Part shown: piece after piece, positions 15,033-23,424 of the stretch
Layout: each line of letters begins with the position of its first letter
Numbering within the stretch: position 1 is the stretch's first letter
Assembly: GCF_004362825.1 (NCBI RefSeq)
Contig: NZ_SNXZ01000006.1
Span: 372,001-436,000, forward strand
Source of the DNA: Labedaea rhizosphaerae
Lineage (GTDB): Bacteria > Actinomycetota > Actinomycetes > Mycobacteriales > Pseudonocardiaceae
Direction: 5' to 3'
DNA: 64,000 bases
The notes under the pieces: model-generated
Database searches by the model: none
Told to the model about the DNA's origin: nothing
What the model saw: the letters and a program-made list of their open reading frames with translations, nothing else
Program-made: the position numbers and the translations under genes

Positions 15033-17099
15033 ATGACGGAAGGGACCCGGCCCGAGCCGGCGATGGCCCAGCTCACGGCGGCTGTCGTCGCGGCGTTGCC
15101 GTCGTTGCGGGCCCGCGTCCCGGCGGCGCCCGCGGCCGAATTGGGACGCCTGGGTGTGACGCACGCCCACCCGCCTGACTCGGTTGCCGAGGCGGCGCGC
15201 GAGCTGGACCCGTTGCTGGTCGAGCGCCTGGTGGGGGCGTTGGAGCTCGCCGTCGGGGGGCTCGACCTGGTGGTGCCCGCGGAACTCGTGGCCGCCCCCG
15301 AGCCGCACACGGGGGCGGTGGCGATCGCCGCCATGCCCAGCTGGGGCGCGGTGGTCAACGGTGTGTCCATTGTGGATCGATTACGGCCCGGGCTGACGGC
15401 CGCGATCGTCGCGGTGACCGCGGCCCTGGCCGACCGGGCCGAGGTGGCGTCGTTGCTGGTGATCGACGCCGGTGACGAGCCGACCGTCGCGGCCCGGCAC
15501 GGGGCCAGCCACCTCGCCCTGGCCGTGCTGGTGGCGGCCGGCGCGCTGCGGCCGGTGCGGTTGCCGATGATCGGGGTGCCCGAGGTCATCGGGGTCGGGG
15601 CCGGTGTCGCTGCCTTGCTGTTGCGGTCGCGGCCGATGCCCGCCGGGTACGCGGACGCCGTGCTCGAGCACCAACGATCCACCTATTTGTTGCCGTTCGG
15701 CGGACTGATGGACGCGGTCGTGCGCGAGCACCGGTTCGCGTTGACCGAGGGCGAGGTGGCGTCGCCGCCGGATTTCTCGGGAAACGGGCTGGTGGCGGTC
15801 GTCGGTGACGGGATCGTCGTGCGCACCGGCACCGCGGACGGGCACGTGCCGGTGGTGTTCTCGGTGGTGGAGCAGCCGCCCGCGCCGGACCCGCGGGCCG
15901 GGTGGGAGGAGGTCGTCGAGGTCAGCTGGGTGGCCCCGCGCGGTGGGGCGACGGTGCGGGCCGCGCGTGCGCGGTATGCGCGGCCGGTGCGGCTGACCGC
16001 GCCGCCGTGGCCGGGGGAGTATCGGGCGCGGGTCCACGCGCGTGGGCGCGACGGGGAGGACGACGAACGTTATGAGGTGATCGTCTGGCGCGCGCCGGCC
16101 GGACCGGAGGTCGTGCACTCGCGGCGGGACCGGCTGGGGCACCGCTTGCGTGGCGAGCCCGAGCCGTTGCGGGCGGTGCCGGCGCACGCGGTGTACCGGT
16201 GGTTCGAGCACCACTGGCTGGCGGAGGCGTCGACGATCACGGTGGTGCGCGGTGCGTCCGTCGCCGAAGTCTTGCGCGGGTTCGGCGCGGACCCGGACCA
16301 GCCCCGGTCGATGACGTCGTTGGGCGCGGACTTCGGGATCGACCCGTGGGTGGCGGTGCTCGACCTGGGGGAGGTCGTGCTCGCGGTGGAGCCCAACGGC
16401 TGGCAGGGCGCGCGGCGGCCGGTGCTGCGCGCGGTGTCCGCGACGGGGGTCACGGCGAGCATGTACCGCAACGTCAACGCGGTCAGCCGGTTGTCCTTCG
16501 CCCGCCGCGGTGACGTGCTGGCGTCGTTCGAGCCCGGCCTCGACGAGCCGGTCGGCGAGGTGGCGGAGGTGCTGGCGGGGCTCGACTTCGCCGACTACGA
16601 GCACCGGTGGGCCAAGGCGTTGACGGTGATCGAGCGGTTCACCGGGTACGGCCTCGACGACGCGGATCTCGCGCGCCTGCTGGACGCGGATGTCGGCTAC
16701 CCGATCCTGCCGCTGTTGGCCGAGCTGCCCGCGGTGTCCCGGTCCGACCTGCGCGGCTGGCATTCGCTGGGCGACTTGGTCGACACCGTCGCAGCCCTGC
16801 CGGACGACCGGCTGCGCGCGTTGGCGTGGCGGGTGGCCCGGCGGGTGGTGCAGCGACTCGGGGTGGCCGAAGACCCGGACGTGGCAAGGGTTCTGACGTC
16901 GCGGCAGCTGGACGAGCCGGCGGCCCGGCGGGCGCGGAGTTCGGAGCTGGGCGGGAGTGCCGAGCCGCGCTGGATGTGGATGACCCTGCACGCCGCCACC
17001 AACCCGAACGAGCTGGGCGCGGCCCTCGGGGCGTTGCAGGCCGCCGGGTACGCGGTGCCCGGCTTCCTCGACGAGGTCCGGCGGGAGCTGCACGCCTGA
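15033..17099 (+). CDS. Large DUF6461-containing protein
   Basis: This protein of about 688 residues has an unfamiliar N-terminal half of about 370 residues, Ala/Val-rich and without membrane segments or signal peptide. A DUF6461-like domain follows: YRWFEHHWLAEASTITVVRG, then DPWVAVLDLGEVVLAVEPNGWQG and SMYRNVNAVSRLSFARRGDV. A helical tail closes the protein. DUF6461 is an actinobacterial domain of unknown function. A second, small DUF6461 protein is encoded at 49161-49754. An ATG 12 nt earlier is an equal candidate start. Confidence 0.75.
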   Translation: MTEGTRPEPAMAQLTAAVVAALPSLRARVPAAPAAELGRLGVTHAHPPDSVAEAARELDPLLVERLVGALELAVGGLDLVVPAELVAAPEPHTGAVAIAAMPSWGAVVNGVSIVDRLRPGLTAAIVAVTAALADRAEVASLLVIDAGDEPTVAARHGASHLALAVLVAAGALRPVRLPMIGVPEVIGVGAGVAALLLRSRPMPAGYADAVLEHQRSTYLLPFGGLMDAVVREHRFALTEGEVASPPDFSGNGLVAVVGDGIVVRTGTADGHVPVVFSVVEQPPAPDPRAGWEEVVEVSWVAPRGGATVRAARARYARPVRLTAPPWPGEYRARVHARGRDGEDDERYEVIVWRAPAGPEVVHSRRDRLGHRLRGEPEPLRAVPAHAVYRWFEHHWLAEASTITVVRGASVAEVLRGFGADPDQPRSMTSLGADFGIDPWVAVLDLGEVVLAVEPNGWQGARRPVLRAVSATGVTASMYRNVNAVSRLSFARRGDVLASFEPGLDEPVGEVAEVLAGLDFADYEHRWAKALTVIERFTGYGLDDADLARLLDADVGYPILPLLAELPAVSRSDLRGWHSLGDLVDTVAALPDDRLRALAWRVARRVVQRLGVAEDPDVARVLTSRQLDEPAARRARSSELGGSAEPRWMWMTLHAATNPNELGAALGALQAAGYAVPGFLDEVRRELHA

Positions 17100-17208
17100 C
17101 CACGTCGGCGACCTTCCCGGCCCAGGTGATCGCCTACCCTGACCTGGACGTCGAGGCGCACGGACGGGCTTTGGCGGGGTTCTTCGAGCGTGCCACTGGG
17201 GGTACGGG

Positions 17209-17556
17209 ATGACCGACAAGACTGATGTCTGGCAGGAGTGGCTCGCCAACCAGGACCGCTGGAACGGCGACTACTGGTACCGCGGGGTCTACGCCGCCTG
17301 GCACTGCACGGTGGACGCGACGCCGAACGGCCGGACCGGTGAGGCGCACCTGTGGGCGCGCGAGGGTGGCGGATTCTTCTTGTCCACCAACCCTCACCAC
17401 GACGCCTTGGCGTTCGAGGACGCCGACGAGGTGCGTGCGTTCGCCGCGTGGCTGGAGCAGCGTTGCTGCCGGGACAAGTACCCGGACATGGAAGCGTGGG
17501 AGCGCCAGCAGCACGAGTGGTTCAAGGAGGACCTCGACAACTGGACGTCCGGGTGA
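17209..17556 (+). CDS. Small Trp-rich protein of unknown function
   Basis: This 115-residue soluble protein is rich in tryptophan and acidic residues (DRWNGDYWYRGVYAAWHC, KYPDMEAWERQQHEWFKEDL). No family is recognised. Codon use is normal for this GC content and the length is well above chance. It starts 110 bp after the DUF6461 gene on the same strand and may be co-transcribed with it. It ends just before an iron-box promoter. Confidence 0.6.
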   Translation: MTDKTDVWQEWLANQDRWNGDYWYRGVYAAWHCTVDATPNGRTGEAHLWAREGGGFFLSTNPHHDALAFEDADEVRAFAAWLEQRCCRDKYPDMEAWERQQHEWFKEDLDNWTSG

Positions 17557-17586
17557 TGTGACCCAGCCACCTCTTTACCGTCCAAC

Positions 17587-17605
17587 TTAAGTAAGGCTAA
17601 CCTCA
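17587..17605. promoter_or_regulatory. IdeR/DtxR iron box
   Basis: TTAAGTAAGGCTAACCTCA agrees with the 19-bp DtxR/IdeR consensus (TWAGGTWAGSCTWACCTWA) at about 15 positions. It stands in an AT-rich island 30 bp before the PepSY gene start, overlapping the likely promoter. Iron-loaded IdeR would repress the operon, so it should be induced in iron starvation. Confidence 0.8.
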
Positions 17606-17634
17606 CTCTAGTGAATCGAGTTGGGGGTGGGGCG

Positions 17635-18927
17635 ATGACGGCCGAGGCACCGGTCGACGAGGAACTGACCAGGACCGAGGTCGCGCAGCGCGCGCCCGCG
17701 CGAGGCGGCCGGTTACGCCGCTGGTGGCGCCGCCGCCCGGTCCGCCGCGCCCTCGTGCTCACCCACCGCTGGACGTCGCTCGTGCTGGGGCTGTTCCTGG
17801 TCGTCGAGACCACGTCGGGCGCGGTGCTGCTGTACCACGCCGAGCTCTTCCGGATGACCAATCCGGGCTTCTACCAGCACACCGACAGCCCGAGCCCGGT
17901 CAGCCTGCAGCAGGCCCACGACATCGTCGCGGCCGCGCACCCCGAGTTCCCGGCCGCCTGGGTCAGCAACGACGGCGGCATCATCGCCGTCGGCGACCCG
18001 ACCTACGCCACCGCGTACGCCGTGGATCCGGGCACCGGCCACATCAACGGCGTGACCGACCTCAACGGCGGTGTGCTGGGCTGGCTGGCCAACCTGCACG
18101 ACTGCGCGTTCACCTGCAGCGGCTACGCGGGCTACGCCTCGTGGCTGGCCGCGACGCCACCCTCGCCCGGCTTCGACTGGCCCGAGGGCACGACGTGGGG
18201 CGCACTCGCCCTCGACGTGCTCGGCCTGCTCATGATCCTGCTGGTCGTCACCGGGATCATCACGTGGTGGCCGGGGCGCAAGAAGCTCGCGCACGGCTTC
18301 CGGGTTCGCACCGGCAAAGGCCGCTTCGCCCGCGACTACGACCTGCACAACATCATCGGCATCGTCTCGTTGCCGTTCATCCTGATGTGGGGCGTCACCG
18401 GCGCCGCGTTCTACCTGCCGCAGGTGGAAAAGGCGTGGCTCGCGATCACCGGCGGCAGCGCGCCCGACGAGGCCAAGTACTCCTTCGCGGCCGATCCGGC
18501 GCCGGCCGGCGCCCCGGTCCTGGGCATCGACCAGGCCGCCGCGGTCGCCGTGGCGCACGCGCCCGGGGAGATCCGCTACCTGACGACCCGGCAGGAGGGG
18601 GCGGACTACTACTCGTTCTCGATCGCCGGGACCGGCTACCAGCCTTACGGCGCAAGGGCTTTCTTCGGCGGCGACCAGTTCGTCTACGTCGACGGCCACG
18701 ACCCGGACCACGTGTCCGTTGTGGACGCGAAGCCGCAGCCCGCCGCGAACACGTTCTACGAGAAGGTGTTCGAACCCGCGCACTTCGGCTGGCTGGTCAA
18801 CGGCTGGTGGCGGATCATCTGGTTCGTGCTCGGCCTCGCGCCGCTGGCCCTGATGGTCACGGCGCTGTCCACCTGGCTCTTCCGGCTCGGCACCAAGCGC
18901 AGGCGCAGGAAGGCGAAGGCCGCGTGA
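17635..18927 (+). CDS. PepSY-domain transmembrane protein, iron-regulated
   Basis: This protein of about 430 residues matches the PepSY-TM (PiuB-like) family: a first helix HRWTSLVLGLFLVVETTSGAVLL, a PepSY region, helices at LALDVLGLLMILLVVTGIITWWPG and IIGIVSLPFILMWGVTGAAF, a second periplasmic domain, and a final helix with WRIIWFVLGLAPLALMVTAL. Members often act as inner-membrane reductases or helpers of siderophore iron release. The iron box at 17587-17605 supports that. A basic tail KRRRRKAKAA ends the protein. The ATG at 17635 is preferred to an upstream GTG. Confidence 0.85.
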   Translation: MTAEAPVDEELTRTEVAQRAPARGGRLRRWWRRRPVRRALVLTHRWTSLVLGLFLVVETTSGAVLLYHAELFRMTNPGFYQHTDSPSPVSLQQAHDIVAAAHPEFPAAWVSNDGGIIAVGDPTYATAYAVDPGTGHINGVTDLNGGVLGWLANLHDCAFTCSGYAGYASWLAATPPSPGFDWPEGTTWGALALDVLGLLMILLVVTGIITWWPGRKKLAHGFRVRTGKGRFARDYDLHNIIGIVSLPFILMWGVTGAAFYLPQVEKAWLAITGGSAPDEAKYSFAADPAPAGAPVLGIDQAAAVAVAHAPGEIRYLTTRQEGADYYSFSIAGTGYQPYGARAFFGGDQFVYVDGHDPDHVSVVDAKPQPAANTFYEKVFEPAHFGWLVNGWWRIIWFVLGLAPLALMVTALSTWLFRLGTKRRRRKAKAA

Positions 18928-19289
18928 TCGAGGTGCTGGCGTTCGCGACCACGGTGGTGTGCGCGATCGGCGGGCTGGTCGTGCTCGGCGCCGGGATCCT
19001 GCGCCGCTACCGGTGGCGGGCGGTGCTGCCGCTGCTGGTGACGATCGAGATCGCCCTTGTGGCACAAGCGATCTTCGACGTCGTCGGTCAGGTCCGCGGG
19101 CACGAGCTCGCCGAGACCGCAACGCACGCCGCGTACCTGGGGGCCTCGCTGGTCGTGCTGCCCGCCGTGGGCACGCAGTCGGCCCGCGACGACGGGCGCT
19201 GGTCGGCCGTGCTGGTCGCGGTCGCGCTGGTGGCGCTCGCGGTGATCGTGGTGCGCATGCAGACCACGTGGCGGGTCACCGGTGGCTGA
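18924..19289 (+). CDS. Small membrane protein of iron-box operon
   Basis: This 121-residue protein has four hydrophobic helices and short loops and no recognised family. The GTG start overlaps the PepSY stop by 4 nt, and its end overlaps the next gene by 8 nt. It is thus the middle member of a translationally coupled three-gene operon under the IdeR box and likely an accessory subunit of the PepSY protein. Confidence 0.75.
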   Translation: MIEVLAFATTVVCAIGGLVVLGAGILRRYRWRAVLPLLVTIEIALVAQAIFDVVGQVRGHELAETATHAAYLGASLVVLPAVGTQSARDDGRWSAVLVAVALVALAVIVVRMQTTWRVTGG

Positions 19290-19698
19290 TCGAGTCGCAA
19301 AAGGACAGGTGGGGCCGGGCAGGGTTCTCGTGGCCTGCTATGCCTTGTTCGTAGTGGCCGCCGGGGCTCGCAGCGCGGTGCAACTGAGCACACATGCGTC
19401 TCGTGCTCCAGTGGCCTACGGCCTTTCGGCGCTGGCCGCGGTGGTCTACGCCTGCGGTCTGGTGCTGCTCGTGCGGGCCGACCGGCATCCGGAGCACTCC
19501 CGCGGGCCGGCTCTGGTGTGCTGTGCGGTGGAACTGGTCGGAGTCATCGGGGTTGGACTGTCCACTGTGGTCACGACGTTCCCGGACGCCACGGTCTGGT
19601 CCGGCTTCGGCCGTGGCTACGGGTTCGTGCCGCTCGTCCTGCCGGTGCTCGCCGGGTGGTGGCTGCTGGCCGGGCGCCGGTCAGACGAGCCTGCGTAA
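19282..19698 (+). CDS. Small membrane protein, last gene of iron-box operon
   Basis: This 138-residue protein has about four membrane helices (VLVACYALFVVAAGAR, LSALAAVVYACGLVLLV, ALVCCAVELVGVIGVGLS and a final FVPLVLPVLAGWWLLAG). It is not a recognised family. Many actinomycetes have such a hydrophobic protein beside PepSY genes. It starts with GTG inside the preceding gene, and its 3' end overlaps the convergent DUF742 gene by 18 nt. Confidence 0.7.
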   Translation: MADRVAKGQVGPGRVLVACYALFVVAAGARSAVQLSTHASRAPVAYGLSALAAVVYACGLVLLVRADRHPEHSRGPALVCCAVELVGVIGVGLSTVVTTFPDATVWSGFGRGYGFVPLVLPVLAGWWLLAGRRSDEPA

Positions 19699-20106
19699 TC
19701 CCTTGTGGACCCGCGCCAGCAGGTCCATCGACGGCTGGCTGCCGGCCGTGTCCGCCGTCTCGTGCCGCACGCACATGCCCGCGTTGATCGCGTCGGAGAC
19801 CAGGATCCGGGCCACGCCGAGCGCGATGGACAGGTGTGCGGAGATCTCCGCGATCGAGAGCGGTGCGCCCCGGCACAGCTCCCGGATCACCTCGAGGTCC
19901 GGGGTGCGGCGCGCGTTGGGGATCAGCGGTGCCTGTTCGGGCCACAGCCCGGACACCAGCGTCTCGAGCCGCAGGTCGTGGCTCGGCCGGGACCGCCCGC
20001 CGGTCCGCACGTACGGGCGGATCACCGCGCGATGGTCGCTCTGGAAGTCGTCGATCCAGAAGCGATCTTGGTCATCGGCGGGAATTCTGTCGTTGTCTGA
20101 GCTCAT
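19681..20106 (-). CDS. DUF742 protein, orphan
   Basis: This 141-residue protein shows the DUF742 pattern RPYVRTGGRSRP...LRLETLV near the N-terminus and a winged-helix-like C-terminal half (ELCRGAPLSIAEISAHLSIALGVARILVSDAINAG). DUF742 proteins normally sit in conservons with a nitrate-sensor-type kinase, a roadblock protein and a small GTPase. None of these is next to this copy, so it is an orphan. The function is unknown. Confidence 0.85.
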   Translation of the reverse strand: MSSDNDRIPADDQDRFWIDDFQSDHRAVIRPYVRTGGRSRPSHDLRLETLVSGLWPEQAPLIPNARRTPDLEVIRELCRGAPLSIAEISAHLSIALGVARILVSDAINAGMCVRHETADTAGSQPSMDLLARVHKGLRRLV

Positions 20107-20193
20107 GCGGGCTCCGGCGGTCCGGCTTGACGGCCCTTCGTGACTGTACGACGGCACGCAAGGGGTACCCAGGAGCGACGCGGTTCACTGCCT

Positions 20194-20209
20194 TGCTTCA
20201 CGTGGAACA
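20194..20209. promoter_or_regulatory. parS-like centromere site
   Basis: TGCTTCACGTGGAACA matches the universal parS palindrome TGTTTCACGTGAAACA at 14 of 16 positions and the actinobacterial form GTTTCACGTGGAAC at 13 of 14. It lies in the 125-bp gap between the DUF742 and epoxide hydrolase genes. ParB binding is inferred; if true, this region is probably near oriC. Confidence 0.6.
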
Positions 20210-20231
20210 CGCCGCTCCCGGGTCCGTGCAT

Positions 20232-21386
20232 TCAGCCCCTGGCTGTGTTAAGGGCCTTGAAGAACTGACGCAGGTCGGCCACCAGCAGTTCCGGCGCATC
20301 TTGGGTTGCCCAGTGGCCGCCCTTGTCGAACTCGTTCCAGGAGACGATGTTCGCGTGGTCGCGCTCGGCGAAGCGGCGCAGCGGGGTGAAGTCGTAGGCG
20401 AAGCTGGCCAGCCCGGTGGGCGTGGTCGTCGGCGTCGTCGGGTGCTCGACGTGGTTGTCCTCGTAGTAGAACCGGGCGGCCGACGCCGCGGTGTTGGTCA
20501 GCCAGTAGATGGTCGCGTTGGTCAGCAGGTGCTCCGCGGGCGTGCCCGCGAGCAGCTGGGCCGACCACGCGAGCTGGCCGGTGGGTGAGTCGGCGAGCGC
20601 GTGCGCCAGGTTCTGCGGCGCGGTTTCCTGGAGCTTGGCGTAGCCGGTCATGTTGTCGTTGAACGCCTGCAGGAACCGCAGGTACTCGAGCTCCTGCTCG
20701 GTCATGCCCGCGAACTCCGCCGGGTCGCCGGACGGGAACGAGAACAGCTGGGTCACGTGCACGCCGATCACGTGCTCGGGGTCGATCCGGCCGACCTCCG
20801 GGGAGACGAACGCGCCGGCGTCGTTGCCGTGGGCGCCGTAGCGCTCGTAGCCGAGCCTGCGCATCAGCTCGGCCCACGCGCGCGCCGTGCGGTGGCGGTT
20901 CCAGCCGCGCTCGTGGGTCGGGCCGGAGAAGCCGAAGCCCGGCAGCGACGGGATGACCAGGTGGAACGCGGGGTCGTCCGCACCCGGGTTGGTCAGGGGT
21001 TCGATCAGGTCCAGGTATTCGACGACGCTGTTCGGCCAGCCGTGGGTGAGGATCAGCGGCGTCGCGTCCGGCCGCGGCGAGCGCACGTGCAGGAAGTGGA
21101 TGTTCTGCCCGTCGATCTCGGTGGTGAACTGCGGGTACGCGTTCAGCTTCGCCTCCCACGCGCGCCAGTCGTACTCGGTGCGCCACAGCTCGACGAGCCG
21201 CCGCACGAAGTCGACCGGCACGCCGTACTGCCAGCCCGGCTGGACCGGTCCCTCGGCCGGGAGCGCGGCCAGCTCCGAGGCGGGCAACTCGTCGGCCCAG
21301 CGGACCCGGGCCAGCCGGTCGGCCAGGTCGTCGAGGTCGGCCTGCGGGACGTCGATGCGGAAGGGATTGATCTCGGAGTTCGTCAT
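20232..21386 (-). CDS. Epoxide hydrolase (EHN-type alpha/beta hydrolase)
   Basis: This 384-residue protein has an N-terminal epoxide-hydrolase domain (NPFRIDVPQADLDDLADRL) and an alpha/beta-hydrolase core: HGWPNS at 115-120 for the oxyanion hole, nucleophile Asp189 in HGNDAG, and catalytic His358 in GGHWATQ. This is the microsomal/juvenile-hormone type. It is divergent from a WYL regulator across a short promoter with a perfect inverted repeat, so that regulator probably controls it. Confidence 0.9.
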   Translation of the reverse strand: MTNSEINPFRIDVPQADLDDLADRLARVRWADELPASELAALPAEGPVQPGWQYGVPVDFVRRLVELWRTEYDWRAWEAKLNAYPQFTTEIDGQNIHFLHVRSPRPDATPLILTHGWPNSVVEYLDLIEPLTNPGADDPAFHLVIPSLPGFGFSGPTHERGWNRHRTARAWAELMRRLGYERYGAHGNDAGAFVSPEVGRIDPEHVIGVHVTQLFSFPSGDPAEFAGMTEQELEYLRFLQAFNDNMTGYAKLQETAPQNLAHALADSPTGQLAWSAQLLAGTPAEHLLTNATIYWLTNTAASAARFYYEDNHVEHPTTPTTTPTGLASFAYDFTPLRRFAERDHANIVSWNEFDKGGHWATQDAPELLVADLRQFFKALNTARG

Positions 21387-21396
21387 GACCAGTACG

Positions 21397-21428
21397 TTAG
21401 GAACCAATTAGGCACGTTCGGTTCCTAA
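21397..21428. promoter_or_regulatory. Operator between epoxide hydrolase and WYL regulator
   Basis: TTAGGAACC and GGTTCCTAA form a perfect 9-bp inverted repeat with a 14-bp spacer in the 63-bp divergent gap. A partial third copy (aattagg) is inside. It is the most likely binding site of the adjacent regulator. Confidence 0.7.
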
Positions 21429-21449
21429 TGCAAGCGCATACTTCGAGCC

Positions 21450-22418
21450 ATGTTGGAAACCTCGGCGCGGCTGCTCCGCCTGCTCTCGCTGCTGCAGACC
21501 CCACGCGATTGGACCGGCACCGAACTGGCCGAGCGGCTCGGGGTCAGTGGCCGCACGGTGCGCAACGACATCGAGCGGCTGCGCGGCCTCGGCTACCCGG
21601 TGAACGCCACCCGCGGTTCCGTCGGCGGCTACCGGCTGGGCGCGGGCGCGTCGATGCCGCCGTTGTTGCTCGACGACGAGGAGGCCGTGGCCGTCGCGGT
21701 CGGCCTGCGCACCGCGGCGGGCGGCACCATCACCGGCGTCGAGGAGGCGTCCCTGCGCGCGCTCGCGAAACTCGAGCAGGTGCTGCCGTCCCGGCTGCGC
21801 CGACGCGTCAACACCATGCAGACCTACACGGTGCCGGTGCCCCGCGACGAGCCCGGCCCGCGGGTCGACGCGGGCGTGCTCACCACGATCGCTGCCGCCG
21901 CCCGCGACCACGAACGCCTGCGGTTCGCCTACCGCAACCACGACGGCACCGAGTCCCGCCGCGAGGTCGAGCCCTACCGGCTGGTGAACTGGGGCCGGCG
22001 CTGGTACCTCGTCGCGTTCGACCCGTCGCGCGCGGACTGGCGGACCTTCCGCGTCGACCGGATCGAGCCGAAGACCCCGAACGGCGCCAGGTTCACCCCA
22101 CGCGAGCTGCCCGAGGACGTCACCGACCGCGTGCGCCGGGGCGTGTCGGCGGCCGCCTGGCGCTACCGAGCTGACGTCGTCGTGCACGCGCCCGCCTCGG
22201 AGGTCGCCGAACGGATCAACCCGGCGGTCGGCACGGTCGAGGCGCTCGACGCGACGACGTGCCTGCTGCACACCGGCGCGGACACCATCACCAGCCTGGC
22301 CGTCCACATCGGACTGCTCGACGCCGACGTCACCGTGACCGGGCCGCCGGAGCTCGTCGAGTGGATGCGCAAGCTGGGTGAGCGCTATCACAAGGCGGTG
22401 CAGTCACCTTTTTCGTAG
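21450..22418 (+). CDS. HTH/WYL-domain transcriptional regulator
   Basis: This 322-residue regulator has an N-terminal HTH_11 domain (GTELAERLGVSGRTVRNDIERL) and a central WYL domain (FAYRNHDGTESRREVEPYRLVNWGRRWYLVAFD, only part typical), followed by the WCX extension. The family includes DNA-damage and ligand-responsive regulators such as PafB/C and YafY. It is divergent from the epoxide hydrolase and upstream of an AhpD-like gene, both possible targets. Confidence 0.88.
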   Translation: MLETSARLLRLLSLLQTPRDWTGTELAERLGVSGRTVRNDIERLRGLGYPVNATRGSVGGYRLGAGASMPPLLLDDEEAVAVAVGLRTAAGGTITGVEEASLRALAKLEQVLPSRLRRRVNTMQTYTVPVPRDEPGPRVDAGVLTTIAAAARDHERLRFAYRNHDGTESRREVEPYRLVNWGRRWYLVAFDPSRADWRTFRVDRIEPKTPNGARFTPRELPEDVTDRVRRGVSAAAWRYRADVVVHAPASEVAERINPAVGTVEALDATTCLLHTGADTITSLAVHIGLLDADVTVTGPPELVEWMRKLGERYHKAVQSPFS

Positions 22419-22461
22419 CGCGCTCGTCATGGGTTCAACCGCGAAAAAGGAGGAGATTCCA

Positions 22462-22914
22462 GTGACCGCACGCATGAAGAACCCGCTGATGGTGCTGCCC
22501 GAGGCGATGAAGGCCACGATCGCACTGGCCATGACCGCCGAGAACGGCTCCGTTCCGAAGTCGACACTGAACCTGGTCGTGTTGCGCGCCAGCCAGATCA
22601 ACGGCTGCGGTGTGTGCGTCGACATGCACGCCAAGGACATGCGCAAGGAAGGCGAGCCCGACGAGCGCATCTTCGGTGTCGCCGGCTGGCGCGACACCCC
22701 GTACTACAGCGACGCCGAGCGGGCCGCGCTCGAGCTGACCGAGTACGTCACCCGTATCGCCGACAAGTCCGACCCGGTGCCGGACGCGATCTGGGCCAAG
22801 GCGGAAGAACACTACGACGAGAAGGGGCTTTCGTCGTTGCTGGTGGCGATCGGCGCGATCAACGTCTTCAACCGCATCAACGCCACCACCCGCCAGCTGG
22901 CCGGGAAGTACTGA
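22462..22914 (+). CDS. Carboxymuconolactone decarboxylase/AhpD-family protein
   Basis: This 150-residue protein has the AhpD-type motif CGVCVDMH (Cys49, Cys52, His56), which supports thiol-disulfide chemistry in alkylhydroperoxidase-like enzymes. A near-perfect ribosome site (AAGGAGGAGA) fixes the GTG start and suggests strong expression. It is 43 bp behind the WYL regulator on the same strand and may be co-transcribed. Confidence 0.88.
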   Translation: MTARMKNPLMVLPEAMKATIALAMTAENGSVPKSTLNLVVLRASQINGCGVCVDMHAKDMRKEGEPDERIFGVAGWRDTPYYSDAERAALELTEYVTRIADKSDPVPDAIWAKAEEHYDEKGLSSLLVAIGAINVFNRINATTRQLAGKY

Positions 22915-22986
22915 GGTTGCTCCACCGCCCGAAACCGTGAGCTGCCAACACGTCGCAACCACACCTGGAAAATTCGGGGAGGCGGC

Positions 22987-23361
22987 TCAGAGTTCGTAGT
23001 GCAGGGTCATGTTGTGGTCGGGGAGCAGGTCGGCGGTGCCGGTGATGCCTTCGAGCTCGTCGGTGCCGGTGCCCGGCAGGATCGTCAGCTCGGCGACCTG
23101 CTCGCCGGCGACGATCGTGGCCCGGTGGACGAGCACGAAGCTGCCCTTGGCGCCGGCCACCGTGCCCGCGAACCGCTCGATGCCGACGTAGGCCGCGGTG
23201 GAGCCGTCCGGTTTGCCGAACATGATCGCCTCGACCACGCTGGTGCCTTCCACCTCGCCGGTGAAGACCTTGGCGAGCCGGTTGCGCTGGATCGCGCCGC
23301 CTTCCCACTCCGGGTCGGACGTCTCGGTGGTCTCCACGGTGAATGAGCACGAAGCACGCAT
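22987..23361 (-). CDS. DUF3224 protein
   Basis: This 124-residue small beta-barrel protein matches DUF3224 (FTGEVEGTSVVEAIM, YVGIERFAGTVAGAKGSFVLVHRA, GTGTDELEGITGTADL). DUF3224 is lipocalin-like and has no established function. No signal peptide is present. It is convergent with the AhpD-like gene and divergent from the AraC-type regulator. Confidence 0.85.
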   Translation of the reverse strand: MRASCSFTVETTETSDPEWEGGAIQRNRLAKVFTGEVEGTSVVEAIMFGKPDGSTAAYVGIERFAGTVAGAKGSFVLVHRATIVAGEQVAELTILPGTGTDELEGITGTADLLPDHNMTLHYEL

Positions 23362-23424
23362 GGCGGCAGCGTACGGCCTGGTCAGCGCGCGCTCTTGAAC
23401 AAACGCGTCGCCTACGATCGGGGC

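Noticed and set aside
17126-17212. 28-residue ORF just before the Trp-rich protein, with ATGA overlap
   Set aside because: It lacks a convincing ribosome site and any known motif; the overlap alone is too weak to call a gene.
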